From Stutzerimonas frequens (lineage in GTDB: Bacteria > Pseudomonadota > Gammaproteobacteria > Pseudomonadales > Pseudomonadaceae), in the NCBI RefSeq assembly GCF_024448335.1, contig NZ_JAMOHM010000005.1, positions 124,001 to 188,000 on the forward strand: 64,000 nucleotides of DNA, written 5' to 3'. This document shows positions 55,137 through 64,000 of this stretch, in pieces. Under the pieces are notes generated by a model. That model searched no databases and was not told the origin of the DNA. It worked only from the letters and a program-made list of their open reading frames with translations. Each line of letters starts with the position of its first letter. Position 1 is the first letter of the stretch. A program made the translations under genes and the position numbers.

Positions 55137-58082
55137 TCAGCTGAGCCCCAGCTCGCGCCAGATCCGCATGACTGCGCGACGCTCGTCGTGGAATTGATCC
55201 CCACTCACCACTCCGGGCTGCTTCTGCAGTGATTGCCGGTGGGCCGCGGCACGGTACGCCTTGTAGGCGTCCTGCAGCAGCCGCACCTCATCGCCGGTCA
55301 TCAACCCGGCCTGCTCCAACCCATCGAGAATGCGGATGTTATCGGTATAGCGCAGCAGTTCGGGATGCTGGTGCGACCACGCCAAAGCCGCGTATTGCAC
55401 CATAAATTCGATATCCACGATACCACCGGCGTCCTGCTTGAGATTGAACTCGGCAGCGGCGTCGAAGGCCTGCTCGGCGGTTCCCGCATGCGTCGCGCGG
55501 GTGCCGAGGTTGTCGCGCATCTTCGCGCGCATCTCGCTGACCTCGCGGCGCAGCGCCTCGAGATCGCGTTCGCGGCCCAGCACACCGGCGCGCACCCGTT
55601 CGAAGTCGGCCGTCAGCTGCGGGCAGCCGACCAGCACCCGCGCGCGCACCAACGCCTGGTGCTCCCAGGTCCAGGCCTCCTGGCTCTGGTAGCGCTCGAA
55701 GGCGCCCAGCGAGCTGACCAGTAGCCCGGAAGCGCCGGACGGGCGCAGCCGCATGTCCACTTCATAGAGCTGGCCGGAGGTGGTCTGGGTGGTGAGCAGG
55801 TGGATAATGCGCTGGCCCAGGCGAGTGAAGAACTGCGCGGCATCGATGGGCTTGGCGCCATTGGTCTCGGCGGCGGGGTCGCCGTCGTGGATGAACACCA
55901 GATCCAGATCCGAACCATGCCCGAGTTCGATGCCACCGACCTTGCCGTAACCGACGATGACGAACGCCGGATCGCAGAGCGTGCCATCGCTGCGCTGTGG
56001 CTGACCATGACGCGCGACGGTGTGGCGCCAGGCGAGGGTCAACACTTCCTGCAGGATCGCCTCCGCCAACCAGGTCAGGTAGTCGCTGACCTTCATCAAG
56101 GGCAGCGTCCCGGCGATTTCCGAAGCGGCCACCCGCAGCCGGTGCGCCAGCTTGAAGTGCCGCAGCGCCTCCATCTGCTGCTCGAGGTCATCTTCGGGAA
56201 TGCGCATCAGCCGTTCGCGCAGTTCAGCCGCCAGTTCCGGCGCCAGCGGCGGGCTGTACAGACGACCGGCGTTGAGCAGCTCGTCAAGCAACAGCGGGAA
56301 GCGTGCAATCTGCTCGGCGATCCACGGGCTGGCTGCGCAGAGCTCGAGCAAGCGCTGCAGCGCCCCGGGATTTTCAGTCAGCAGGACCAGGTAGGCCGAA
56401 CGCCGGGCGACCGCTTCCACGAGCGGCAGTACGCGTTCGAGCACCAGATCCGGATCGTCCTGCTCGACGGCCTGCGCCAGCAGCCGTGGAATGAAGGCAT
56501 CCAGACGCTCGCGGCCGAGACGCTGCATGGTGCGTACCTGGCTGGCGTTGCGCAGCGCGGCGAGCCGCTGACAGGCGCCCTGGCCATCACGGAAACCGGC
56601 CTCGGACAGCTGGCGGCAGGCGAACTCCTCGTCCCAGTCCTGCTCCCACAGCGGCAGCCATTCGCCGCCGACCAGCGCCTCGCCCTCGGCATTCTCGTCC
56701 TCATCCGGGTCGGCGATGACCTGGCGGAAATGCCAGTCGATGCGCCCGCGCCAGTACAGCAGTTGCTCATGGAAGGCCGCCCAACCGTCGAAGCCGAGCA
56801 TGAACGCCACCCGCGCACAGTCCACCTCGTTGTCCGGCAGCATCTGCGTCTGACGGTCGGCGATCGCCTGCAGCGCATGCTCGGTATAGCGCAGGAATTC
56901 ATAGCCTTCGCGCAGTTCGGCCACTGCCGCGGCCGGCAGATAACCCTGCCCCTCCAGGGTGGCCAGCACACCGAGCAACGGACGCTGCTGCAGGCTGAGA
57001 TCGCGCCCTCCGTGGATCAGCTGAAAGGCCTGGGCGATGAATTCGACCTCGCGAATGCCACCGGCGCCCAGCTTGATGTTCGAAGCCATGCCCTTGCGCC
57101 GGACCTCCTGCTGGATCAGCTGCTTCATGGTGCGCAGCGCCTCGATGGCGGAGAAGTCCAGGTAACGCCGGTAGACGAAGGGTCGCAGCATCTCCAGCAG
57201 CTCCTTGCCGGCCTGCTGGTCGCCGCCGATGACCCGCGCTTTGATCATGGCGTAGCGCTCCCAGTCGCGCCCCTGGTCCTGGTAGTACTGCTCCAGCGCA
57301 TTGAAGCTGTAGACCAGTGGCCCGGACGAGCCGTACGGACGCAGGCGCATGTCGACGCGGAAGGCGAAGCCGTCGACGGTGATGGCGTCCAGCGCCTTGA
57401 TCAGCCGCTGGCCAAGGCGGACGAAGAATTCCTGATTGTCCAGCGAGCGCTTGGCGCCGACGGTCTCGCCGCCCTCCGGATAGCCGAAGATCAGGTCGAT
57501 GTCGGAGGACAGGTTCAGTTCATGGGCACCCAGCTTGCCCATGCCGAGGATCACCATGTGCTGCGGCTGGCCGCTGCGCCGGCCGGTGGGCACGCCGAAT
57601 TGCTCGCAATGGCGGGTGTAGAGCCAGTGGTAGGCCAGATCGACGCTGGCGTCGGCCAGATCGGAGAGATCGCGGCAGGTTTCGGCCAGGGCCGCCTGGC
57701 GGGTCAGATCGCGCCAGATGATGCGCACCTGCTGGCGGCTACGGAAACGCCGTAGCGTCAGCGCCAGGGTGTCCTCATTGTCACAGGCGGCAATCAGCTC
57801 GCTCAGCGCATCGCGCAGTTCGCCGGCTTCCAGCGACCGATCCAGCCAGCCCAGCTCGGCCAGCTGCAGCAGCATCTGTGGATCTCGGCTAACCTGTTCG
57901 CTGACGAAGTCGCTCGCCGCGCAGACCCGGGCGAACGCTTCGCCATGCTCGGTCAGCCAGGCGCGGCATCGTGCCGCAAGCGCTTCCGACAGGTTGCCGG
58001 CAGCCGCGAGGAACGACTCCTCGGCACGACTGACAAAAGGCAGGAGTGAGGGCGGCAATGCAACCAGCGACGGCAGACTCAT
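55137..58082 (-). CDS. glnE: Glutamine synthetase adenylyltransferase GlnE
   Basis: GlnE adenylylates and deadenylylates glutamine synthetase under PII control. The two nucleotidyl-transferase domains show the G-G/K-x-S-D-x-D pattern: KLGAHELNLSSDIDLIFG in the first half and KVGGIELGHGSDLDLVF in the second. The 981-residue length is normal. The ATG at 58082 has a GAAGGAA region upstream; the 91 further codons to 58355 lie over the aceE leader and are not used. It is divergent from aceE. Confidence 0.97.
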   Translation of the reverse strand: MSLPSLVALPPSLLPFVSRAEESFLAAAGNLSEALAARCRAWLTEHGEAFARVCAASDFVSEQVSRDPQMLLQLAELGWLDRSLEAGELRDALSELIAACDNEDTLALTLRRFRSRQQVRIIWRDLTRQAALAETCRDLSDLADASVDLAYHWLYTRHCEQFGVPTGRRSGQPQHMVILGMGKLGAHELNLSSDIDLIFGYPEGGETVGAKRSLDNQEFFVRLGQRLIKALDAITVDGFAFRVDMRLRPYGSSGPLVYSFNALEQYYQDQGRDWERYAMIKARVIGGDQQAGKELLEMLRPFVYRRYLDFSAIEALRTMKQLIQQEVRRKGMASNIKLGAGGIREVEFIAQAFQLIHGGRDLSLQQRPLLGVLATLEGQGYLPAAAVAELREGYEFLRYTEHALQAIADRQTQMLPDNEVDCARVAFMLGFDGWAAFHEQLLYWRGRIDWHFRQVIADPDEDENAEGEALVGGEWLPLWEQDWDEEFACRQLSEAGFRDGQGACQRLAALRNASQVRTMQRLGRERLDAFIPRLLAQAVEQDDPDLVLERVLPLVEAVARRSAYLVLLTENPGALQRLLELCAASPWIAEQIARFPLLLDELLNAGRLYSPPLAPELAAELRERLMRIPEDDLEQQMEALRHFKLAHRLRVAASEIAGTLPLMKVSDYLTWLAEAILQEVLTLAWRHTVARHGQPQRSDGTLCDPAFVIVGYGKVGGIELGHGSDLDLVFIHDGDPAAETNGAKPIDAAQFFTRLGQRIIHLLTTQTTSGQLYEVDMRLRPSGASGLLVSSLGAFERYQSQEAWTWEHQALVRARVLVGCPQLTADFERVRAGVLGRERDLEALRREVSEMRAKMRDNLGTRATHAGTAEQAFDAAAEFNLKQDAGGIVDIEFMVQYAALAWSHQHPELLRYTDNIRILDGLEQAGLMTGDEVRLLQDAYKAYRAAAHRQSLQKQPGVVSGDQFHDERRAVMRIWRELGLS

Positions 58083-58176
58083 TGGAAGGTTTCCTTCACA
58101 GCAGCGAATACGATGGACCGCGCGATTCAGAGCCTCGCAAGTACCTATTACAGGGAAATGCCAGTGCCGCTGATCT

Positions 58177-58189
58177 GTAGTTTTACTAC
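58177..58189. promoter_or_regulatory. Operator-like dyad 1 between glnE and aceE
   Basis: GTAGT-TTT-ACTAC is a perfect dyad within CTGTAGTTTTACTACT. A second copy in opposite orientation lies 51 bases downstream (centre to centre). The form T-GT-A-N-AC-A fits operators of FadR/PdhR-type GntR regulators, which control pyruvate dehydrogenase genes in other gammaproteobacteria. The regulator is not in the window. Confidence 0.6.
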
Positions 58190-58227
58190 TAAAGAGTATT
58201 TCAGGGGGCTGATCCCGGCGCATTTTT

Positions 58228-58240
58228 GTAGTAAAACTAC
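58228..58240. promoter_or_regulatory. Operator-like dyad 2 between glnE and aceE
   Basis: GTAGT-AAA-ACTAC is the exact reverse complement of dyad 1; 15 bases (GTAGTAAAACTACAG) are shared by the two in inverted order. It lies about 115 bases before the aceE start. The pair could allow looping or cooperative binding, about five helix turns apart. Confidence 0.6.
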
Positions 58241-58353
58241 AGACGCCCGGCCCTACCCCCGGCACTCGTCCAAGAACATTACACGCACCGGCCCACAAAG
58301 CCGGTAGCGAACAGGCGACCGATTCTGGAAGCCTTTCCGCCATGGAGCAAGCC

Positions 58354-61002
58354 ATGCAAGATCTCGATCCCGTCGAAACCCAGGAATGGCTGGACGCCCT
58401 CGAGTCCGTCCTCGACCGCGAGGGTGAAGAACGCGCTCACTACCTGATGACCCGGATGGGCGAACTGGCCACACGCAGCGGCACCCAGCTGCCCTACGCC
58501 ATCACCACGCCGTATCGCAACACTATTCCCGTCACCCACGAAGCACGCATGCCCGGCGACCTGTTCATGGAACGCCGCATTCGCTCGCTGGTACGCTGGA
58601 ATGCGCTGGCCATGGTCATGCGCACCAACCTGGCTGACCCGGACCTCGGCGGTCACATCTCCACCTTCGCCTCCAGCGCGACGCTGTACGACATCGGCTT
58701 CAACTACTTCTTTCAGGCACCGACCGAAGAGCACGGTGGCGACCTGATCTACTTCCAGGGCCACGCCTCGCCCGGCGTCTACGCCCGCGCCTTCCTCGAA
58801 GGCCGCATCAGCGAAGAGCAGCTGAACAACTTCCGCCGCGAAGTGGACGGCAACGGCCTGTCCTCCTATCCGCACCCCTGGCTGATGCCGGACTTCTGGC
58901 AGTTCCCCACCGTCTCCATGGGCCTCGGCCCAATCCAGGCGATCTACCAGGCCCGCTTCATGAAGTACCTGGAAGACCGCGGTTTCATCCCGGCCGGCAA
59001 GCAGAAGGTCTGGTGCTTCCTCGGCGACGGCGAGTGCGACGAGCCGGAATCCCTCGGCGCCATCTCCCTGGCCGGCCGCGAAAAACTGGACAACCTGATC
59101 TTCGTCATCAACTGCAACCTGCAGCGCCTGGACGGCCCGGTGCGCGGCAACGGCAAGATCATCCAGGAGCTGGAGGGCAACTTCCGCGGCGCCAACTGGA
59201 ACGTCAACAAGGTCATCTGGGGCCGTCTGTGGGACCCACTGTTCGCCAAGGATGATGCCGGCCTGCTGCAGGCGCGCATGGACGAGGTTGTCGACGGTGA
59301 CTACCAGAACTACAAGGCCAACGACGGCGCCTTCGTGCGCAAGCACTTCTTCGGCGCACGCCCCGAGCTGCTGAAGATGGTCGAGGACCTCTCCGACGAG
59401 GAAATCTGGAAGCTCAACCGCGGCGGCCATGACCCGTACAAGGTTTATGCGGCCTATCACCAGGCGGTGAACCACAAGGGCCAGCCCACCGTGATCCTGG
59501 CCAAGACCATCAAGGGTTACGGCACCGGCTCCGGCCAGGCGCAGAACATCGCGCACAACGTCAAGAAGGTCGACGTCGAGAGCCTCAAGCGCTTCCGCGA
59601 CAGCTTCAACATCCCGATCCGCGACGAGGACCTGGAGAAGCTGCCGTTCTACAAACCCGAGGAGGACAGCGCCGAGGCCAAGTACCTGCGCCAGAAGCGC
59701 GAGGCCCTCGGTGGCTTCGTGCCGCAGCGCCGCACCAAGAGCTTCAGCATCCCGACGCCGCCGCTGGACACCCTCAAGGCCATCCTCGACGGCTCCGGCG
59801 ATCGCGAGATCTCCACCACCATGGCCTTCGTCCGAGTACTGGCACAGCTGGTCAAGGACAAGGATCTGGGCTCGCGCATCGTGCCGATCATTCCGGACGA
59901 GGCGCGTACCTTCGGTATGGAAGGCATGTTCCGCCAGCTCGGCATTTACTCCTCGGTCGGCCAGCTGTATCAGCCGGTAGACAAGGACCAGGTGATGTTC
60001 TACCGCGAGGACAAGAAGGGTCAGATCCTCGAGGAAGGCATCAACGAGGCCGGCGCCATGTCCAGCTGGATTGCCGCGGCGACTGCCTACAGCAATCACA
60101 ACCAGCCGATGCTGCCGTTCTACGTGTTCTATTCGATGTTCGGCTTCCAGCGCATCGGCGACCTGGCCTGGGCGGCTGGTGACAGCCGTGCACGCGGTTT
60201 CCTCATCGGCGGCACCGCCGGACGTACCACGCTCAATGGCGAAGGCTTGCAGCACGAGGACGGCCACAGCCATATCCTCGCTGCAACCATCCCCAACTGC
60301 CGCACCTATGACCCCACCTACGGCTACGAGCTGGCGGTGATCATCCGTGAAGGCATCCGCCAGATGACCGAAGAGCAGCAGAACATCTTCTACTACATCA
60401 CCGTGATGAACGAAGCCTACCAGCAGCCGGCGATGCCGGAGGGTGTGGAAGAAGGCATCATCAAGGGCATGTACCTGCTCGAAGAAGACAAGATGGACGC
60501 CGCGCATCACGTCCAGCTGCTTGGTTCCGGCACCATCCTGCGCGAAGTGCGCGAGGCGGCGAAGATCCTCCGCGAAGACTACGGCGTCGCCGCCGACGTC
60601 TGGAGCGTGCCAAGCTTCAACGAACTGCGCCGCGACGGCCTGGCGGTGGATCGTTGGAACCTCCTGCACCCGCACGAGAAGCCACAGCAGTCCTACGTCG
60701 AACAGTGCCTGGCCGGCCGCAAGGGCCCGGTAGTGGCCTCCACCGACTACATGAAGCTGTTCGCCGACCAGATCCGCCAGTGGGTACCGAGCCGCGAATA
60801 CCGCGTGCTGGGCACCGATGGTTTCGGCCGCAGCGATAGCCGCAAGAAGCTGCGTCATCACTTCGAAGTGGATCGCAACTGGGTCGTGCTGGCCGCGCTG
60901 GAGCAGCTGGTCGCACGTGGGGAGATGGAAGCCAAGGTGCTGGCCGAGGCCATCGTCAAGTTCGGCATCGATACCGACAAACCCAACCCGCTGGACTGCT
61001 GA
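58354..61002 (+). CDS. aceE: Pyruvate dehydrogenase E1 component AceE
   Basis: The homodimeric E1 decarboxylates pyruvate with thiamine diphosphate and passes the acetyl group to AceF. The TPP motif runs from CFLGDGECDEPES to LIFVINCNLQ (GDG-x-N). The N-terminal MQDLDPVETQEWLDALES is the Pseudomonas form. The 882-residue length is normal. The ATG at 58354 has GGAG six bases upstream; four earlier codons from 58342 are possible. aceF follows after 11 bases. Two operator-like dyads precede it. Confidence 0.98.
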   Translation: MQDLDPVETQEWLDALESVLDREGEERAHYLMTRMGELATRSGTQLPYAITTPYRNTIPVTHEARMPGDLFMERRIRSLVRWNALAMVMRTNLADPDLGGHISTFASSATLYDIGFNYFFQAPTEEHGGDLIYFQGHASPGVYARAFLEGRISEEQLNNFRREVDGNGLSSYPHPWLMPDFWQFPTVSMGLGPIQAIYQARFMKYLEDRGFIPAGKQKVWCFLGDGECDEPESLGAISLAGREKLDNLIFVINCNLQRLDGPVRGNGKIIQELEGNFRGANWNVNKVIWGRLWDPLFAKDDAGLLQARMDEVVDGDYQNYKANDGAFVRKHFFGARPELLKMVEDLSDEEIWKLNRGGHDPYKVYAAYHQAVNHKGQPTVILAKTIKGYGTGSGQAQNIAHNVKKVDVESLKRFRDSFNIPIRDEDLEKLPFYKPEEDSAEAKYLRQKREALGGFVPQRRTKSFSIPTPPLDTLKAILDGSGDREISTTMAFVRVLAQLVKDKDLGSRIVPIIPDEARTFGMEGMFRQLGIYSSVGQLYQPVDKDQVMFYREDKKGQILEEGINEAGAMSSWIAAATAYSNHNQPMLPFYVFYSMFGFQRIGDLAWAAGDSRARGFLIGGTAGRTTLNGEGLQHEDGHSHILAATIPNCRTYDPTYGYELAVIIREGIRQMTEEQQNIFYYITVMNEAYQQPAMPEGVEEGIIKGMYLLEEDKMDAAHHVQLLGSGTILREVREAAKILREDYGVAADVWSVPSFNELRRDGLAVDRWNLLHPHEKPQQSYVEQCLAGRKGPVVASTDYMKLFADQIRQWVPSREYRVLGTDGFGRSDSRKKLRHHFEVDRNWVVLAALEQLVARGEMEAKVLAEAIVKFGIDTDKPNPLDC

Positions 61003-61013
61003 GGAGCGAAGCC

Positions 61014-62678
61014 ATGAGTGAACTGATTCGCGTACCCGACATCGGCAGCGGCGAAGGTGAAGTGATCGAGCTGTTCGTCAAGGTCGGCGACCGCATCGAA
61101 GCCGAACAGAGCCTGCTGACGCTGGAGTCGGACAAGGCCAGCATGGAGATTCCGGCGCCCAAGGCCGGCGTCATCAAGGCCCTCAAGGTGAAGCTGGGCG
61201 ACCGCCTGAAAGAAGGCGACGAACTGCTGGAGCTGGAAAGCGAAGGTGGCGAAGCCGCTGCCGAAGCACCCGCGGCGCCTGCCGCGGAGGCCGCGCAACC
61301 GAGCCAGGCGCCCGATGAAGCCGAAGCCACTGAAGCCCCTGCGGCCAGCGAAGCACCGGCCGCAGCAGGCGCCGAACAGAGCCAGGAGATCCGCGTGCCG
61401 GATATCGGCTCGGCCGGCAAGGCCAACGTCATCGAGATCATGGTCAAGGCGGGTGATTCGGTACAGGCCGAGCAGTCGCTGATCACCCTGGAATCGGACA
61501 AGGCCAGCATGGAGATTCCGTCTCCAGTGGCCGGCGTGGTAGAGAGCCTGGCGATCAAGCTGAACGACGAGGTCGGCACCGGTGATCTGATCCTGACCCT
61601 CAAGGTCCAGGGCGCGGCACCGGCCAAGCAGGCCGAGTCGACGCCGGCGCCGAGTCCCGCCGAGCCGGCCAAGGCCGCAAGCCCGGAACAAGCCGACCGC
61701 AAGCCGGCACCAACCGCGCAGAGCGAAGCTCCACAGGCGGTCGGCGCACCGAGCCGCGACGGCGCCAAGGTGCATGCCGGCCCGGCCGTGCGCCAGCTGG
61801 CCCGCGAGTTCGGCGTCGAGCTGAGCGCGGTCGCCGGCAGCGGTCCGAAGGGACGCATCCTCAAGGAAGACGTGCAGCAGTATGTGAAGACCATGCTGCA
61901 GCAGGGCAATGCTGAACCGACCGCGGCCGCGGCCGGTGGAGCCGGCATTCCGCCGATCCCGGCGGTGGACTTCAGCAAGTTCGGCGAGGTCGAGGAAGTC
62001 GCGATGTCGCGACTGATGCAGATCGGCGCCGCCAACCTGCATCGCAGCTGGCTGAACGTGCCGCACGTGACCCAGTTCGAGTCGGCCGACATCACCGAGC
62101 TGGAAGCCTTCCGCGTGGCGCAGAAGGCGGTGGCCGAGAAGGCCGGCGTCAAGCTCACCGTGCTGCCGCTGCTGCTCAAGGCCTGCGCGCACCTGCTCAC
62201 GGAGCTGCCGGACTTCAACAGTTCGCTGGCGCCGAGCGGCAAGGCGCTGATCCGCAAGAAGTACGTGCACATCGGCTTCGCCGTGGACACGCCGGACGGC
62301 CTGATGGTCCCGGTCATCCGCGACGTGGACAAGAAGAGCCTGCTGCAACTGGCTGGCGAAGCTGCCGAACTGGCGGACAAGGCACGCAACAAGAAGCTCT
62401 CTCCGGACGCCATGCAGGGCGCCTGCTTCACCATCTCCAGCCTCGGCCACATCGGCGGCACCGGTTTCACGCCGATCGTCAATGCGCCTGAGGTGGCGAT
62501 CCTCGGCGTCAGCAAGGCCACCATGCAGCCGGTGTGGGACGGCAAGGCGTTCCAGCCGCGCCTGATGCTGCCGCTGTCGCTGTCCTACGATCACCGAGTG
62601 ATCAACGGCGCCGCGGCGGCGCGCTTCACCAAGCGCCTGTCCGAACTGCTGGCGGACATCCGCACGCTGCTGCTGTAA
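61014..62678 (+). CDS. aceF: Dihydrolipoyl acetyltransferase AceF (E2)
   Basis: The E2 core carries two lipoyl domains, with the lipoyl-Lys motif ESDKASMEIP at about 40 and 160. Ala/Pro-rich linkers follow, then a peripheral-subunit-binding domain (GPAVRQLAREFGVELSAVAG near 257) and the catalytic domain. The active motif DHRVINGAAAARF has Asn where E. coli has Asp, as in Azotobacter and Pseudomonas. The 554-residue length suits a two-lipoyl E2. No lpd gene follows; a terminator does. Confidence 0.97.
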   Translation: MSELIRVPDIGSGEGEVIELFVKVGDRIEAEQSLLTLESDKASMEIPAPKAGVIKALKVKLGDRLKEGDELLELESEGGEAAAEAPAAPAAEAAQPSQAPDEAEATEAPAASEAPAAAGAEQSQEIRVPDIGSAGKANVIEIMVKAGDSVQAEQSLITLESDKASMEIPSPVAGVVESLAIKLNDEVGTGDLILTLKVQGAAPAKQAESTPAPSPAEPAKAASPEQADRKPAPTAQSEAPQAVGAPSRDGAKVHAGPAVRQLAREFGVELSAVAGSGPKGRILKEDVQQYVKTMLQQGNAEPTAAAAGGAGIPPIPAVDFSKFGEVEEVAMSRLMQIGAANLHRSWLNVPHVTQFESADITELEAFRVAQKAVAEKAGVKLTVLPLLLKACAHLLTELPDFNSSLAPSGKALIRKKYVHIGFAVDTPDGLMVPVIRDVDKKSLLQLAGEAAELADKARNKKLSPDAMQGACFTISSLGHIGGTGFTPIVNAPEVAILGVSKATMQPVWDGKAFQPRLMLPLSLSYDHRVINGAAAARFTKRLSELLADIRTLLL

Positions 62679-62695
62679 CCGCTCGGGCTGAAGAA

Positions 62696-62732
62696 AAAAC
62701 GCCGCATTCTCTTCGAGGATGCGGCGTTTTTC
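62696..62732. terminator. Strong bidirectional terminator after aceF
   Basis: AAAAACGCCGCAT (62696-62708) pairs perfectly with ATGCGGCGTTTTT (62720-62732). A five-T run on the plus strand and an A-run at the other end suit both directions: aceF and the convergent exported-protein gene. Confidence 0.92.
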
Positions 62733-62788
62733 TTTACCGGAGCCGTCTACGACTCAGCCCGACGGACGAACAATCTGCAGCGTCGGGT

Positions 62789-63316
62789 TCACCCCTTCTG
62801 CAGGTTTCGGATCAGATAAGACAGCGCCTTGGCAAGCTCCTCAGCACCCGCCGGGTCACGCTGGATCACCACCAGCGGCAAACCATCGGCCGGACTGTTG
62901 ATCGCGCAACTGAAGCCCTGCGCCGGACATTGGTACTGGAGATAGGGGTCGAGCCCGAATACCGAAAGGCTGCGGTTGCGTACCGCTACGCCGCCGTTAC
63001 TGCCACGCACCTCTTCGCGGATGCGGAGCTCGCCGGGCGTCGCCACGCTCAGCTCGTAGAGCACATCCTGGGGGTTGGGCTGACCGATCTGGAAACCGGC
63101 ACGCAAGGCGTAGGTGCCGAGCAGCCCGTTGCTGTGTGCCAGCAAGGCCTGACGGTCGCTGCCGGTCAGATACAGCCGGCGCAGTTCGGCCAGATAGTTG
63201 GCCGATTCATCAGATGCGAACTCCACCGGTTCAGCAGCCTGAAGGGGTATCCCGAAGGTACAGAAAAGCGAGACCATCACTAACTTCGCAAGCCGACTTG
63301 TCAGTCCCTGTCGCAT
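62789..63316 (-). CDS. Small exported protein of unknown function
   Basis: A 175-residue protein with a signal peptide (basic start MRQGLTSRLAK, core LVMVSLFCTFGIPL, likely cleavage after QAA). The mature part has two Cys in YQCPAQGFSCAIN, a likely disulfide, and an Arg-rich segment LRIREEVRGSNGG. No domain is recognised. The ATG at 63316 has AAGGG six bases upstream; the open frame extends farther to 63439 without support. It lies between aceF and the divergent dipA. Confidence 0.75.
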   Translation of the reverse strand: MRQGLTSRLAKLVMVSLFCTFGIPLQAAEPVEFASDESANYLAELRRLYLTGSDRQALLAHSNGLLGTYALRAGFQIGQPNPQDVLYELSVATPGELRIREEVRGSNGGVAVRNRSLSVFGLDPYLQYQCPAQGFSCAINSPADGLPLVVIQRDPAGAEELAKALSYLIRNLQKG

Positions 63317-63427
63317 GATGCACCCTTGCCCGGAATTAATATTATTTAGCCATCGTCCTTCGCTGGAACGGCACCTGGAGCCCAGGCCAGCCCAACTCCG
63401 TGGAGCATACTGGAAGCCAGCCGCTCG

Positions 63428-64000
63428 ATGAAAATACATACCGATGCCGCCAGCCGACTGGCGACCGAGGTTGTGACGCAGTTGCCAGTGCCATCACGGC
63501 TCGGCATGCTGCGCTTCGAGCGTTTGAACGAGCCGAGCTGGACACTGCTGTTTCTCGATCCGACCTGCGAGCGTGCATTCGGAGTCAGCGCCGGCGATCT
63601 CTGCTCGCTGGTCGACTCGCCCTACGCCAGTCTCATGGAACCCAGCGCTCGCCACCAGCTGCACGAAGACATCCAGCAGCAGCTGGCCGGGCGCAATCAC
63701 TATCAGGTCGGCTACCGGCTGCACACGCCTGACGGGGTCCTGGATATCACCGAACTCGGCGAAGTTTGCCAGCAATACGGTCGCGAGCTACTCAGGGGAT
63801 ACCTGTTGGCCGGCCGGCACCCCGAATCGGATCATGACCTGAGAACGCAGAACGCCCGCTTGCGCATGGCACTGCAGGAGCATGAGCAGGCCCAGGACGA
63901 GCATGTCGAGCACATGCTGCGCTCACGCACCCAGCAGAGCCTCATCGTCCGGCTGGCCAGGCACCGCTACGGCTCGGCCAACCCACAACTCGAAGCGGCG
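63428..64000 (+). CDS. dipA: DipA-like PAS-GGDEF-EAL protein, C-terminal part outside window
   Basis: The first 191 residues of a larger protein. MKIHTDAASRLATEVVTQLP is followed by a PAS-like domain (LGMLRFERLNEPSWTLLFLD to YRLHTPDGVLDITELGE, about 25-130). A coiled-coil-like linker (RTQNARLRMALQEHEQAQD) then leads toward the expected GGDEF and EAL domains beyond the right edge. DipA (PA5017) follows aceF in PAO1 (from memory) and is a c-di-GMP phosphodiesterase for biofilm dispersal. The identity rests on position and the PAS region only. Confidence 0.7.
   Translation, partial: MKIHTDAASRLATEVVTQLPVPSRLGMLRFERLNEPSWTLLFLDPTCERAFGVSAGDLCSLVDSPYASLMEPSARHQLHEDIQQQLAGRNHYQVGYRLHTPDGVLDITELGEVCQQYGRELLRGYLLAGRHPESDHDLRTQNARLRMALQEHEQAQDEHVEHMLRSRTQQSLIVRLARHRYGSANPQLEAA

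Noticed and set aside
58083..58355. N-terminal extension of glnE over the aceE leader
   Set aside because: The 91 extra codons cover the operator dyads and have no homology to GlnE.
58279..60861. 860-residue open frame antisense to aceE
   Set aside because: It mirrors the aceE coding frame, a usual effect of high GC3 codon bias. Its protein has no domain, and AceE is certain.

Overview
The window is chromosomal DNA of a Pseudomonas-group gammaproteobacterium, most likely a Stutzerimonas (Pseudomonas) stutzeri relative. The evidence is high G+C coding with strong GC3 bias, an Azotobacter-type rhodanese, a complete FimX, the Pseudomonas-type WaaP, and a gene order that from memory follows P. 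aeruginosa PAO1 from about PA4953 (motB) to PA5017 (dipA). No rRNA, tRNA, intact insertion sequence, prophage or CRISPR array was seen. Fifty-two protein genes are called; motB (left edge) and dipA (right edge) are cut by the window.

Region 1 (1-13 kb) holds the motAB stator genes, an HDOD signalling protein, rhdA and psd, then a PilZ-like protein and fimX (c-di-GMP and type IV pilus control), a zinc alcohol dehydrogenase that PAO1 lacks here as far as I recall, serB, and a divergent YtjB-type membrane protein.

Region 2 (13-32 kb) holds a PqiC-like lipoprotein and a translationally coupled parE/phytase-like/retropepsin-like/parC operon, then yqiA, cpdA, a DUF1249 gene and nudF. It continues with thiC behind a TPP riboswitch, tolC/opmH, waaA, an SMR transporter, an FAD oxidoreductase, an aldo/keto reductase and a protein with a Nudix-like segment.

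Region 3 (32-54 kb) is a large lipopolysaccharide inner/outer-core locus: hldE, dnpA, mig-14, msbA, waaL, several glycosyltransferases, a carbamoyltransferase, a set of lipopolysaccharide kinase-like proteins (waaP, wapP, wapQ and others), waaG, waaC and waaF. Compared with the PAO1 order it is rearranged. It also carries extra genes: a DxD glycosyltransferase and an A/T-richer GT9 glycosyltransferase between waaP and wapP. Two kinase-fold proteins lack the usual catalytic Asp.

Region 4 (54-64 kb) holds ilvE and glnE, then divergently aceE-aceF (pyruvate dehydrogenase) behind two identical inverted operator-like dyads. A small exported protein and the start of dipA close the window.

Most of this is well-conserved core genome. 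I found no convincing wholly new system. The best leads are the aceE dyads, the kinase-fold proteins without catalytic Asp, the PilZ-like partner gene of fimX, and the foreign-looking glycosyltransferases of the core locus.
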